Shown piece by piece: positions 13,620-20,821 of a stretch of 51,552 bases of DNA; the stretch's first letter is position 1; each line of letters begins with the position of its first letter. The DNA is taken from IMG/VR virus record IMGVR_UViG_3300027987_000379, positions 1-51,552 of that record; one strand, given 5' to 3'. The notes below the pieces were generated by a model. That model ran no database searches, had not been told where the DNA came from, and saw nothing but the letters and a program-made list of their open reading frames with translations. The DNA is from a virus. Position numbers and translations under genes: made by a program.

Positions 13620-13898
13620 TCATCGCCGGAAGGTTGATATTTGAAGTAGTGTGCAAATTTGATTGATTGGGGCAGTATGAACCATGCCACTTTGGTTGTT
13701 TATGAACAAAACCTCAGCTTCGATTATGGAGCGACTGAAATCGTCAAATTCTTGGTCGTTTCCCAACTCAAAGTAAACTTCTCCAAGGGATGGGTTCACA
13801 GTTCCAGCCTTGGTGATACTCTTCCCATTCCGAAGCCTCATGAGAAGGCTTACTTCATAGCCAAAAAGGGTGGAATCTGTCTTCAGTGTTACTTGCAT
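13620..13898 (-). CDS. BppU N-terminus-like tail adaptor, diverged copy
   Basis: A 92-residue protein. 'GYEVSLLMRLRNGKSITKAG' and 'GEVYFEL' align with the late-operon adaptors at 39738 ('GYTITLHMRRADGTVLIKAA', 'GHFAFEW') and 44243 ('GYTILLHVRKPNG', 'AMFHFEW'). These resemble the immunoglobulin-like N-terminal domain of BppU-type baseplate upper proteins that fix receptor-binding proteins to the tail. This copy is on the opposite strand, followed by a fibre-motif fragment. It overlaps gene 13889-14233 by 10 bases. Role as an alternative adaptor is inference. Confidence 0.5.
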   Translation of the reverse strand: MQVTLKTDSTLFGYEVSLLMRLRNGKSITKAGTVNPSLGEVYFELGNDQEFDDFSRSIIEAEVLFINNQSGMVHTAPINQICTLLQISTFRR

Positions 13899-14233
13899 TG
13901 GTTCTCTGCCACTTTCTTCTCCTGTGTTTCCCCAAGGATGTACTCGACGTCAATCACCTCGCCTGGTTTGAATGCATCGAAGCCATCAATGATTGCTTGA
14001 TGGGCAATCGTCATGGTTCGTCCGTATTCCCAAGAATATGGATCTGAGCTAGCAGCACCACGTCCTCCATCAATTTGAATCACGAGGATGTACTCAGCTT
14101 GAGTCTTTGGGAAGGAGCTATACCCAGCCCTCTCAAAAAGAACCCTGTCGCGCTCGCATCCTGGCTCCATCTTAATGGCCAAGATCGGAATGAAAGTGCC
14201 CCTGTCTCGAATTTCGAAGGTTTTGCAGATCAT
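13889..14233 (-). CDS. Conserved phage hypothetical protein
   Basis: A 114-residue protein ('CKTFEIRDRGTFIPILAIKM', 'RAGYSS', 'YILVIQIDGGRG', 'SWEYGRTMTIAHQAII', 'PGEVIDVEYILGET'). I recognise this pattern as a conserved phage protein often found near tail-fibre or lysis genes, but with no established function. Its ATG overlaps the upstream TGA (ATGA). Its surroundings here (adaptor-like and fibre-like small genes) agree with a tail-related role. Confidence 0.6.
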   Translation of the reverse strand: MICKTFEIRDRGTFIPILAIKMEPGCERDRVLFERAGYSSFPKTQAEYILVIQIDGGRGAASSDPYSWEYGRTMTIAHQAIIDGFDAFKPGEVIDVEYILGETQEKKVAENQCK

Positions 14234-14403
14234 TCTCGTTCTCCTTCTCCGCTCGCCAAATTAACAGCTTGCGCAAGTTTCCCTCTGATCTCGGCCAGAA
14301 ATCTCACATCATCGAGATGAGACAGGCAGTATCCCTCGTTCAATACCTCATGTTTGTCGCATTCTGGCATTTTGCATATCATTGGCTGTTTTGCATTAAT
14401 CAT
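14230..14403 (-). CDS. 57-residue zinc-finger-like protein
   Basis: A strong ribosome-binding site (GGGGGGCAG) precedes the ATG, and ATGA overlaps couple it to the genes on both sides. 'CKMPECDKHEVLNEGYCLSH' gives a C-x4-C ... C-x2-H arrangement like the small zinc knuckle that precedes HNH nucleases; no nuclease domain follows here. The C-terminal helix is charged. Function unknown. Confidence 0.6.
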   Translation of the reverse strand: MINAKQPMICKMPECDKHEVLNEGYCLSHLDDVRFLAEIRGKLAQAVNLASGEGERE

Positions 14404-14498
14404 CTGCCCCCCTTACGGTGGCTAGAAACACTAATTGCATTAAAAAGAGTTGCACGTGCAGTTTCCGTTTCTTTTTGAAACTGTTCTCTATTTGTCAT
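14400..14498 (-). CDS. Possible 32-residue peptide
   Basis: ATG-initiated frame of 32 codons. It overlaps the preceding gene by 11 bases and the next by an ATGA, and its last codons contain the ribosome-binding site for that next gene. The peptide is polar (EQFQKETETARATLFNAIS). It may be a real microprotein or a translation-coupling leader. Confidence 0.4.
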   Translation of the reverse strand: MTNREQFQKETETARATLFNAISVSSHRKGGR

Positions 14499-14847
14499 TC
14501 CTTGACTCCCCAATGATTTTGTCAATGGTGACCTTTTTCCCGTTGAGAGTTAAATAGAATCCATCTTCGCTTAGCTCTATTTCATAGAATGAATCAGTCA
14601 AGCCAAGTGCTTTCATCGCAAACGTTAATCGTCGTCCGTCTGTCAGCTCTAGAGATATATATCTTTCGCCATCCTGGCAGCTGGTATCGAAATCGTACGC
14701 TTGGCAAGCGTTACGCAAACGTTTAACCTTGCAGCTCTTGCATAATTCTTTACGGAATCCACACCGGCATGGATGCATGCCAAGTAACATCTCGACCATT
14801 TTCTCTAAAAGAGAAACTCTCAAGGTTAGATTTCTAACGTCGTCCAT
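14488..14847 (-). CDS. Hypothetical protein with coiled coil and Cys cluster
   Basis: A 119-residue protein. It opens with a short coiled coil ('NLTLRVSLLEKMVEMLLG'), then a cysteine cluster ('CRCGFRKELCKSCKVKRLR') likely to bind zinc, then a small beta domain ('YISLELTDGRRLTFAM'). It overlaps the first gene of the operon by 14 bases. No family recognised. Confidence 0.55.
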   Translation of the reverse strand: MDDVRNLTLRVSLLEKMVEMLLGMHPCRCGFRKELCKSCKVKRLRNACQAYDFDTSCQDGERYISLELTDGRRLTFAMKALGLTDSFYEIELSEDGFYLTLNGKKVTIDKIIGESRNDK

Positions 14848-15139
14848 TAGTTTCTTCCTCGTTGATTACAAAAACAGCATAAGGACAGTCATCTGCCTTC
14901 ATGTCTGCAGCAGTGCCAGACCCTGCCAGATATGTAATCTCAACGCCTGAGATGACGATATCCCAACCTTCTTGTTGAAGGATGCCATTCAGGTAAATGC
15001 CTACGAAGTAATCGTCACGCAGATCTAGCCTGTCAGCGAGAATCGCATCAACTCCGGTGATGCTTTCTGCGCATAGGGACTGCCTGCGCTCATTGAGCAA
15101 ACGAGTCGGAGACCATCTTTTCGTTAAAGGTTCACGCAT
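14834..15139 (-). CDS. Small protein with tail-fibre 'NGV' module
   Basis: A 101-residue protein. Its C-terminal two-thirds ('YFVGIYLNGILQQEGWDIVI', 'ITYLAGSGTAADM') match the module ending the late fibre proteins 40049-40687 ('SFALYVNGVLINDVVNYT') and 40700-42061 ('RLFLNGVFQKQGAGEDYTIS', 'ITWLASTGTAVDM'). So a single fibre-type beta module is expressed alone, as the first gene of the leftward early operon. It might be captured into virions by the same partner as the late fibres, or act as a decoy or chaperone. Those roles are inference. Confidence 0.6.
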   Translation of the reverse strand: MREPLTKRWSPTRLLNERRQSLCAESITGVDAILADRLDLRDDYFVGIYLNGILQQEGWDIVISGVEITYLAGSGTAADMKADDCPYAVFVINEEETNGRR

Positions 15140-15292
15140 CGTGTCTGATAGCCACTGTAATACACAGTTGGTATTTTTCCCAGCGATTTTGTAAAAAATC
15201 GAGAAGGGCCATACAAGTCAACTTTTACACGAGTGAGTGGTAATATCCCCTACAGAAAATGCAATCATACTGCATCTTGGGGGGTATGGATT
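15140..15292. promoter_or_regulatory. Early/late divergent control region
   Basis: 153 bases between the leftward early operon and the rightward genes leading to the late operon. It contains an 18-base hairpin or operator (15184-15201), a smaller inverted repeat ACTGT-AATAC-ACAGT (about 15155-15169), and TAATAT (15241-15246) as a possible rightward -10 with a poor -35. Both transcription units must start here. Confidence 0.5.
15184..15201. other. Inverted repeat, candidate operator
   Basis: CGATTTT-GTAA-AAAATCG: perfect 7-base arms with a 4-base centre, at the midpoint of the divergent region. Binding by the Cro-like protein (9607-9852) or a ribbon-helix-helix regulator is an untested possibility. 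Confidence 0.5.
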
Positions 15293-15592
15293 ATGATCAT
15301 CAACGCGCAAAGGCTGTATCGTACATTTTTGCGTATTCTTCCCGATTACGATCGAAACCCAAAGTTTATCGAGATGTTCGCCTTTTTCTGCGAAGCACTA
15401 GAAATCGAATCTGAAGACGCCGCGATTAACCATCGACGAAAAGGGACAATTCACGATTCGAGGATCGATCGTCTGATAGACCCATATGCACCTGTTGATG
15501 AGTTCGAAGCTGCAGACACTTCTCCCATTTGCAAGTTCTGTGGGAAAGTCTGCCAGAGGGCAGGGATTTGTGATGATTGTGGGATAGGATAG
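15293..15592 (+). CDS. Hypothetical protein with C-terminal zinc ribbon
   Basis: A 99-residue protein. The start at 15293 has GGGGGGTATGG upstream; an earlier alternative start lacks one. The N-terminus is helical and aromatic ('YRTFLRILPDYDRNPKFIEM'), the C-terminus 'CKFCGKVCQRAGICDDCG' is a compact zinc ribbon. First gene of the rightward late-direction operon, before the terminase; it may regulate late expression or assist packaging, but there is no direct evidence. Confidence 0.6.
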   Translation: MIINAQRLYRTFLRILPDYDRNPKFIEMFAFFCEALEIESEDAAINHRRKGTIHDSRIDRLIDPYAPVDEFEAADTSPICKFCGKVCQRAGICDDCGIG

Positions 15593-15596
15593 AAAT

Positions 15597-15836
15597 ATGG
15601 CCAATGACCAAGATGTTCAAGGCATGATGGATCGGATAAGGCATTGGGCAATATCTATCTCAACGCATTATAAGCTCCGCCAAATGACTATTGCTAAAGG
15701 CGTGATCGTCGACGATGACAAAGCTATAGGTGATTACGAGTATGTTCTCGACAAGGAAAAGGAGCACGTAGTCATCAACGTCACTTTGGATGCCGAAATT
15801 AATCAAATTGAAATTAATGGAGAGATTTCTGTTTGA
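15597..15836 (+). CDS. Hypothetical protein
   Basis: A 79-residue acidic protein with an N-terminal helix and a beta-rich C-terminal half ('HVVINVTLDAEINQIEING'). It starts four bases after the previous stop and ends in a TGATG junction with the next gene, so all three small genes before the terminase are translationally linked. No family recognised. Confidence 0.5.
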   Translation: MANDQDVQGMMDRIRHWAISISTHYKLRQMTIAKGVIVDDDKAIGDYEYVLDKEKEHVVINVTLDAEINQIEINGEISV

Positions 15837-16063
15837 TGCGAAAACTGAGACGCTCAGATACTGAAGCATTGCGTGGTGTCGATGCAGTTTTTGATGCCAT
15901 AGATCAGGCAATGCATGGGATGCTTCCCGAAGACGTTGGTCCTGCGCTAGTCATATTTCTGGCACAAGTTGCATGCCGTCTAGGGATTTCGAAAAGGGAC
16001 TTGGTGCTTGCGCTCGATGAAGCATATGAGATTTGTGCAGGAAAGAACTCGATTGCGCCATAA
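15836..16063 (+). CDS. Small helical protein, related to gene 1075-1290
   Basis: A 75-residue protein. ATG overlaps the preceding stop (TGATG), so 15836 is preferred to a TTG at 15833. 'LPEDVGPALVIFLAQVACRL' and 'SKRDLVLALDEAYE' parallel the small protein coupled to the plug-lectin gene at 1075-1290, suggesting a duplicated family in this genome. Function unknown. Confidence 0.55.
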   Translation: MRKLRRSDTEALRGVDAVFDAIDQAMHGMLPEDVGPALVIFLAQVACRLGISKRDLVLALDEAYEICAGKNSIAP

Positions 16064-16140
16064 CGGCTTGTTTTTTCAGGTATATTCAATTGATGATGAT
16101 GCTTTGATTATATTCAAAAAAAGGTACAATTGTCTTGACT

Positions 16141-16536
16141 ATGTCGGATGCTCATAGCAACAAAAATCAGCAAAAGAAGAAACCGGGAAAGAGAAAACCT
16201 ACACCTGCATCCTGGAAACCAGGACAAAGTGGCAACCCGAGCGGCCGAAGAAAAGATGTTGGCCATGTCCAGTTGCTGGCCAGGGAGCACACAGAGTCCG
16301 CCTTGGCTACGCTCGTTGAGGTCATGCAGAATCCCGCAGAGTTGGGCGCTGCGCGTGTTCGCGCGGCGGAAGCTGTCTTAGATCGTGGCTGGGGTCGACC
16401 TCATGCGGCTGTCGAGGTAACTGGTGCGCATGGGGGACCCATCCAGTTTGAGGAGGCCCGAGATGAGCTCTCCAGCATTATTGCTGGCATCGCTGCCCGA
16501 GGACGAGAGGATAGCTTGGTTAAAGAGCCTCACTAG
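16141..16536 (+). CDS. Putative terminase small subunit (DUF5681-like)
   Basis: A 131-residue protein. A basic, low-complexity start is followed by 'WKPGQSGNPSGRRK', the hallmark of DUF5681, then helices ('LAREHTESALATLVEVM', 'ARVRAAEAVLDRGWGRP'). Proteins with this head are regularly encoded directly before the large terminase and are taken as small terminase subunits that recognise phage DNA. Here the large-subunit gene overlaps it by 74 bases. ATG at 16141 is chosen over a TTG two codons earlier. Confidence 0.7.
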   Translation: MSDAHSNKNQQKKKPGKRKPTPASWKPGQSGNPSGRRKDVGHVQLLAREHTESALATLVEVMQNPAELGAARVRAAEAVLDRGWGRPHAAVEVTGAHGGPIQFEEARDELSSIIAGIAARGREDSLVKEPH

Positions 16537-17794
16537 CGAGCAAGCCGCACAGCTGCGATACAGCTGGGAGTTTTTTGCTAGGCCCTCACAGATGGCTCCT
16601 GATGGAGATTGGACGACATGGCTTATTCTAGCGGGCCGTGGGTTTGGCAAGACTCGTTCAGGGGCGGAGTGGGTTCGCAGCCAAGTGGAATCTGGCGAAG
16701 CGCGACGAGTAGCACTTGTGGCCAGATCTGCCCCTGATACACGTGATGTCATGATCGAAGGGGAAAGTGGCATTTTGGCGATTAGTCCTCCATGGTTCAA
16801 GCCGAAATATGAGCCAAGTAAGCGTCGATTAACATGGCCCAACGGTGCGATTGCGACGACCTATAGCGCAGACGAACCAGCGCTGTTACGTGGTCCTCAG
16901 CATGATGCAGCCTGGTGTGACGAGCTTGCGGCATGGCGCTATGAGGAGGCATGGGATCAGCTTTTACTTGGCTTGCGTCTTGGAACAAAGCCGAAGGTTG
17001 TTATTACGACGACACCAAGACCAACTGAAATTATCAAGAACCTCATCAAGGATAAGGCTACTGTAGTCACGCGTGGCTCTACCTATGAGAACAAATCAAA
17101 TCTTGCTCCTACATTTTTCACTCATGTTGTAGCGAAGTATGAAGGTACGAGACTTGGCAGGCAGGAGCTCAATGCAGAAATATTGTTAGACAACCCTGGC
17201 GCGTTATGGAACCTATCGCAATTGGATGCGCTTAGAATTCGGTATGCTCCGCCTCTTAGGCGTATCGTTGTGTCTGTGGACCCAGCAATGACTAGTACAG
17301 ATGAGTCAGATGAGACCGGGATTATTATCGCCGGAATCGACAGTGAAGATAATGGTTATGTATTGGATGATATCAGTGGTCATTATTCCCCAGATGAATG
17401 GGCTCGTATTGCTGTGACAGCCTATCGCGATTATGCAGCAGATAGGATCATAGGTGAGGTCAATAATGGAGGAGATCTAGTAGAGTTGACCATCAGGACC
17501 GTTGATAAATCTGTAAGTTACAAGGATGTTCGTGCCACTCGTGGAAAATACAGAAGAGCAGAGCCTGTTGCTGCATTATATGAGCAAAAGCGTATTTTTC
17601 ATGTGGGTAGCTTCCCGAAGCTCGAAGACCAAATGTGTAGCTATACTCCTACTTCCAAGCAGTCACCTGACAGGATGGATGCTTTGGTTTGGGCATTCAC
17701 CGATTTGATTTTAGGTAGCCAATCCTTTGCTGTTGAGCCATTTGACACCTCTTCCTTTGTTGCCGGCTTGCGAGATAGCTCCACGCGCCTATAG
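16463..17794 (+). CDS. terL: Terminase large subunit
   Basis: A 443-residue ATPase-nuclease that drives DNA into the prohead. Walker A 'LAGRGFGKTRSG' (56-67), Walker B acid pair in 'WCDELAAW' (D153, E154), coupling motif 'ITTTPRP', then an RNase H-like nuclease with 'SVDPAM' (D273), 'GEVNNGGD' and 'SPDRMDALVWA'. Closest in style to the Terminase_6/gene-transfer-agent group. AGGAGG six bases before the ATG at 16463 decides the start, inside the small-subunit gene. No cos-like site is recognised, so headful packaging is compatible with the circularly permuted contig. Confidence 0.95.
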   Translation: MSSPALLLASLPEDERIAWLKSLTSEQAAQLRYSWEFFARPSQMAPDGDWTTWLILAGRGFGKTRSGAEWVRSQVESGEARRVALVARSAPDTRDVMIEGESGILAISPPWFKPKYEPSKRRLTWPNGAIATTYSADEPALLRGPQHDAAWCDELAAWRYEEAWDQLLLGLRLGTKPKVVITTTPRPTEIIKNLIKDKATVVTRGSTYENKSNLAPTFFTHVVAKYEGTRLGRQELNAEILLDNPGALWNLSQLDALRIRYAPPLRRIVVSVDPAMTSTDESDETGIIIAGIDSEDNGYVLDDISGHYSPDEWARIAVTAYRDYAADRIIGEVNNGGDLVELTIRTVDKSVSYKDVRATRGKYRRAEPVAALYEQKRIFHVGSFPKLEDQMCSYTPTSKQSPDRMDALVWAFTDLILGSQSFAVEPFDTSSFVAGLRDSSTRL

Positions 17795-17857
17795 ACTAAT
17801 CTGTATGGATACTTACAATGCTAACATGGCTTTATCGGTTAATCCGAAGGGGATGCG

Positions 17858-19414
17858 ATGCCTGAATTGATGACGTCTATGACCGATGTACCATCTCTGG
17901 ATGTTGCCGGATCGACTGGGCTCAAACATCACGACGGAATGATTGATGAGGAGCATTTGCTTAGACTCCGGGGTCGTAATGCGATCCGGCTGTATCGAGA
18001 GATGATCGATAACAGTCCTGCGATTGGCTCAGCTCTTAATGCAATCAAGATGCTGATACGTCAGGTCAAATGGCGCATTGAGCCGGCGAATGAATCAGAC
18101 GAGGCAAAAATAGAACAGGAGGAAACTGAGACAGCCCTTGAGGACATGAGCCATACGTTTCAGGATTTGATTGGCGAGTCACTTTCGATGATATGGGCCG
18201 GGTTTGCACCATTCGAGATTATTTATAAGTTGCGCAAGGGGCCAGATCAGTCGGATGGGTCTCTGCGTAGCAAATTTAGCGATGGGAAATGGGGGTGGCG
18301 AAAGATTGAAATTAGGGGGCAGGAGACGGTTTCGCGCTGGGTCTTCGATCCTGATGGTGGGATGAACGGCATGGTGCAGATGGATTACCACTCCATCAAA
18401 AGAGGTCCTGTGTTTATCCCTATTGATAAAATGCTCCTGTTTCGTATTGAGAGTTTTAAGGGAAACCCAGAAGGCAAATCCCTCATTAGGCCCGCTGTAA
18501 TCCCGTATTGGTATACAAAGCGCATCCAGGAATTCGAAGCGATTGGTATTGAGAGAAATCTGGCCGGTATGCCTATCATGGAGGTTCCGGCACAAATATT
18601 ACTTTCTAACGCATCTGCGCAGGACAAGTTAATTCGTGCTGCACTGAATAGGTTTGTTACTCAGATAGGGATGGATGAAAGATGGGGGGGCTTAGTTCCT
18701 TCAGAGCTTAGGCCAGACGGGTCTCCTAGCGGATACAAGTTTAAGCTCATGCAGTCTGGCGGAAGCAAGGTGGTCGACACCGATATCATCATCAAGCGAT
18801 ATCGCAGTGAAATGCTCATGTTGTTCATGGCTCAATTCCTCACTATGGGAACGGAAAAGGTTGGTTCATTCTCATTGGCGAGCAATATGACTGATTTGTT
18901 CGGCACTGCCCTTGGCACCATTATGGATAGTATTGCCGATGTAATCAATCAGTTCATGATTCCCAGGCGACAGCGTCTTAATAATAGACCTATTGAGCTA
19001 GATCCGTATATTGTCCATGGTGATATCGAAGGACCTGAGCTTGATAAGCTGGCAACATATATCAATCAACTTTCGAGCTCGGGCATGATTGGACCCAATC
19101 CGGCACTCGAACGCAGGTTGCTAGAGATTGGCAATTTGCCCCAGCCCCCAGAGGAGGAGGCACTGCCTGCCTCTCTCTCTGAAAATGTCGTCGACTCAGT
19201 AAGTAGGACAACGATTTCTTCCGATCAAGTTAGAATGATATTAGATGTCAATCGAGCACTGAAGAACGGAGAGCTCGATAGGCTTGCCGCAATACAGACA
19301 CTCGCTGTCTCTTTGGGAATTGAGACAAAAGATGCCGAGAAGTTCATCCCTTCAAATGTTGCACAAACGCCTGCAGGCACGGAGGAATCTAATGACCATA
19401 GCAACATTCCGTAA
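17858..19414 (+). CDS. Portal protein (Mu gp29/DUF935-like)
   Basis: A 518-residue protein of portal size, directly after the large terminase. 'RGRNAIRLYREMIDNSPAIG' and 'GFAPFEIIYKLRKG' fit the DUF935/Mu gp29-like portal family; the middle ('PEGKSLIRPAVIPYWYTKRI') and the stem region are also typical. The dodecameric portal forms the DNA channel at the capsid vertex and docks the terminase and the neck. AAGGGG lies 5 bases before the ATG. The C-terminal 100 residues are a charged, variable extension. Confidence 0.88.
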   Translation: MPELMTSMTDVPSLDVAGSTGLKHHDGMIDEEHLLRLRGRNAIRLYREMIDNSPAIGSALNAIKMLIRQVKWRIEPANESDEAKIEQEETETALEDMSHTFQDLIGESLSMIWAGFAPFEIIYKLRKGPDQSDGSLRSKFSDGKWGWRKIEIRGQETVSRWVFDPDGGMNGMVQMDYHSIKRGPVFIPIDKMLLFRIESFKGNPEGKSLIRPAVIPYWYTKRIQEFEAIGIERNLAGMPIMEVPAQILLSNASAQDKLIRAALNRFVTQIGMDERWGGLVPSELRPDGSPSGYKFKLMQSGGSKVVDTDIIIKRYRSEMLMLFMAQFLTMGTEKVGSFSLASNMTDLFGTALGTIMDSIADVINQFMIPRRQRLNNRPIELDPYIVHGDIEGPELDKLATYINQLSSSGMIGPNPALERRLLEIGNLPQPPEEEALPASLSENVVDSVSRTTISSDQVRMILDVNRALKNGELDRLAAIQTLAVSLGIETKDAEKFIPSNVAQTPAGTEESNDHSNIP

Positions 19415-19565
19415 TTACAAACTCACCGTTTTTTGCAAGGCGTGCGGCAAGGTTATCTTCATCGATGAACGTGGGGGCAAGATGAGTAAGAGTGAATGTC
19501 AATGCGATACCCCGAGTTATGAGGACGGGACGCAGCAAAACGATGACTTCCAAAGCCCCCTATAA
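19392..19565 (+). CDS. 57-residue zinc-finger-like protein
   Basis: ATG at 19392 overlaps the portal gene end by 23 bases and has GGAGG six bases upstream. 'CKACGKVIFIDERGG' and 'CQC' give a likely zinc site; the C-terminus is acidic. Small zinc proteins at this place, between portal and head morphogenesis genes, are Com-like in position (Mu com also encodes a small zinc protein), but no regulatory role is shown. Confidence 0.55.
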   Translation: MTIATFRNYKLTVFCKACGKVIFIDERGGKMSKSECQCDTPSYEDGTQQNDDFQSPL

Positions 19566-19695
19566 GGTATGCTTTTTCTGCAAGAAAAAGATAGATCCTC
19601 TGGCCAAGCATTGGACCAATGTCCCGGTGATTAGCGATGTCGTCGCAAATGTCTGTGCTCGTTGCCATATGCAATGGCTGGATGAAAAATGCTGA
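19543..19695 (+). CDS. 50-residue zinc-ribbon protein
   Basis: 'CFFC' and 'CARC' pairs 29 residues apart form a four-cysteine zinc ribbon. It overlaps the previous gene by 23 bases, and the next gene's ATG overlaps its end (ATGCTGA). Function unknown. Confidence 0.55.
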   Translation: MTSKAPYKVCFFCKKKIDPLAKHWTNVPVISDVVANVCARCHMQWLDEKC

Positions 19696-19826
19696 AATTC
19701 ATCATGATGGTTTGTGCGTTAACATGGCTCATATTCTTTGGTATATGGGCCAAAGAGCGCAAGAAGGTTCATGATGAGGATTGTGTGGTCCATTGCCGTG
19801 ACTTTTGCGAAATGGTTATTAGGTGA
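19689..19826 (+). CDS. 45-residue membrane protein
   Basis: ATG overlaps the previous stop (ATGCTGA). Residues 2-20 are one hydrophobic segment ('FIMMVCALTWLIFFGIW') followed by a charged tail with three cysteines. A frame this short was found by reading the gap between neighbours. Its stop lies seven bases before the next gene. Function unknown. Confidence 0.5.
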   Translation: MLKFIMMVCALTWLIFFGIWAKERKKVHDEDCVVHCRDFCEMVIR

Positions 19827-19833
19827 AGCCCCC

Positions 19834-20787
19834 ATGCCTTTAGTTACAAAAGCGTCCCGTCGCGTACGAAAACCGGCTTGGCAATCAGGACTTAGGGTTC
19901 CCGATAAGGCTCAGAGAGACTCATTGGCGATAGCGGCCAATCATGAACGAAAGTTGTCGGGTGCATTTTACACACTGCTCAGGCAGCTCGTAAGTGATGA
20001 GCTGTTGAAGCAAATATCCATTGCTGCACGAGAGCAGACGGTCACGTTGGCAATGTCGAAGATCCAATTCTTTGACGAGTCCAACCCAGAAACATTTGCT
20101 ATATGGAAACGTTTCGCTGACCGAATTGCCTCTGCATACAGACTCATCATCAATGAAACAATTGAGAACGAGAATCGCAAATATGGCTGGAAATTATCGA
20201 TTGAAAAAGTCGAGAGTCCCACTCTGCCTGTCAATCCTTCGGCCGCTGATTTTATTAGGATCAAGTCATTAAAGGATGCGGTGGGGTTGTCTGAGTCCGA
20301 AAAAAAACGCATCCGGGCAATCCTTACAAAGGGAATGGAAGAGCGCGTAGTCCCTGCATCCATGGTAGACGAGATCAGGGATACCGTTGGGTTAACTGAG
20401 ACTCAGCTGCTAAGAGTGCAAAAAAGAGTTGCTGCTGCTAAGGCGTCCGGGATGAAATCCTCACAGCTTAAAGTTCTGCGTGAGCAGATGTCTGATAAGA
20501 TTAGACTCCAACGTGCTAGAGCCATTGCTAGAACAGAAACAACAGCTGCGATATCGCAGGGATTATCAGAGGCATGGCGGCAAGCCTCTAATAATGGATT
20601 AGCGCCTCCAGAGACAAAGAAACGTTGGGTTGCTGTTCCTGATGCTAGTGAGATTTGCCAGGATCTGGATGGCCAGGAAGTCGGATTAAATGAGAATTTT
20701 TTCAGTAGCGCAGGACAGGGTTTTTCTGGAGACGGCCCCCCCGCGCATCCTAATTGTAGGTCTACGGTTGTGTTGATCTTCCCATGA
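19834..20787 (+). CDS. Phage head morphogenesis protein (Mu gpF/SPP1 gp7-like)
   Basis: A 317-residue minor head protein. The C-terminus holds the family signature: 'ARAIARTETTAAISQG', 'RWVAVPDASEICQDLDGQEV', 'GPPAHPNCRSTVV'. Such proteins enter the capsid with the portal and may be ejected with DNA. The start at 19834 has AGGTGA eight bases upstream; the frame is open further left, but that would overlap the small membrane protein gene. Confidence 0.85.
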   Translation: MPLVTKASRRVRKPAWQSGLRVPDKAQRDSLAIAANHERKLSGAFYTLLRQLVSDELLKQISIAAREQTVTLAMSKIQFFDESNPETFAIWKRFADRIASAYRLIINETIENENRKYGWKLSIEKVESPTLPVNPSAADFIRIKSLKDAVGLSESEKKRIRAILTKGMEERVVPASMVDEIRDTVGLTETQLLRVQKRVAAAKASGMKSSQLKVLREQMSDKIRLQRARAIARTETTAAISQGLSEAWRQASNNGLAPPETKKRWVAVPDASEICQDLDGQEVGLNENFFSSAGQGFSGDGPPAHPNCRSTVVLIFP

Positions 20788-20821
20788 TCAATGGGGGGAA
20801 TAAAAGGATTGAAAATTAAAA

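Noticed and set aside
13330-13644. Rightward 104-residue frame
   Set aside because: Runs through the hairpins and into the antisense of 13620-13898; lacks a ribosome-binding site.
11192-13898. TGA recoded as a sense codon
   Set aside because: Two downstream frames continue in phase after TGA, but many ATGA/TGATG junctions elsewhere show TGA working as a normal stop.
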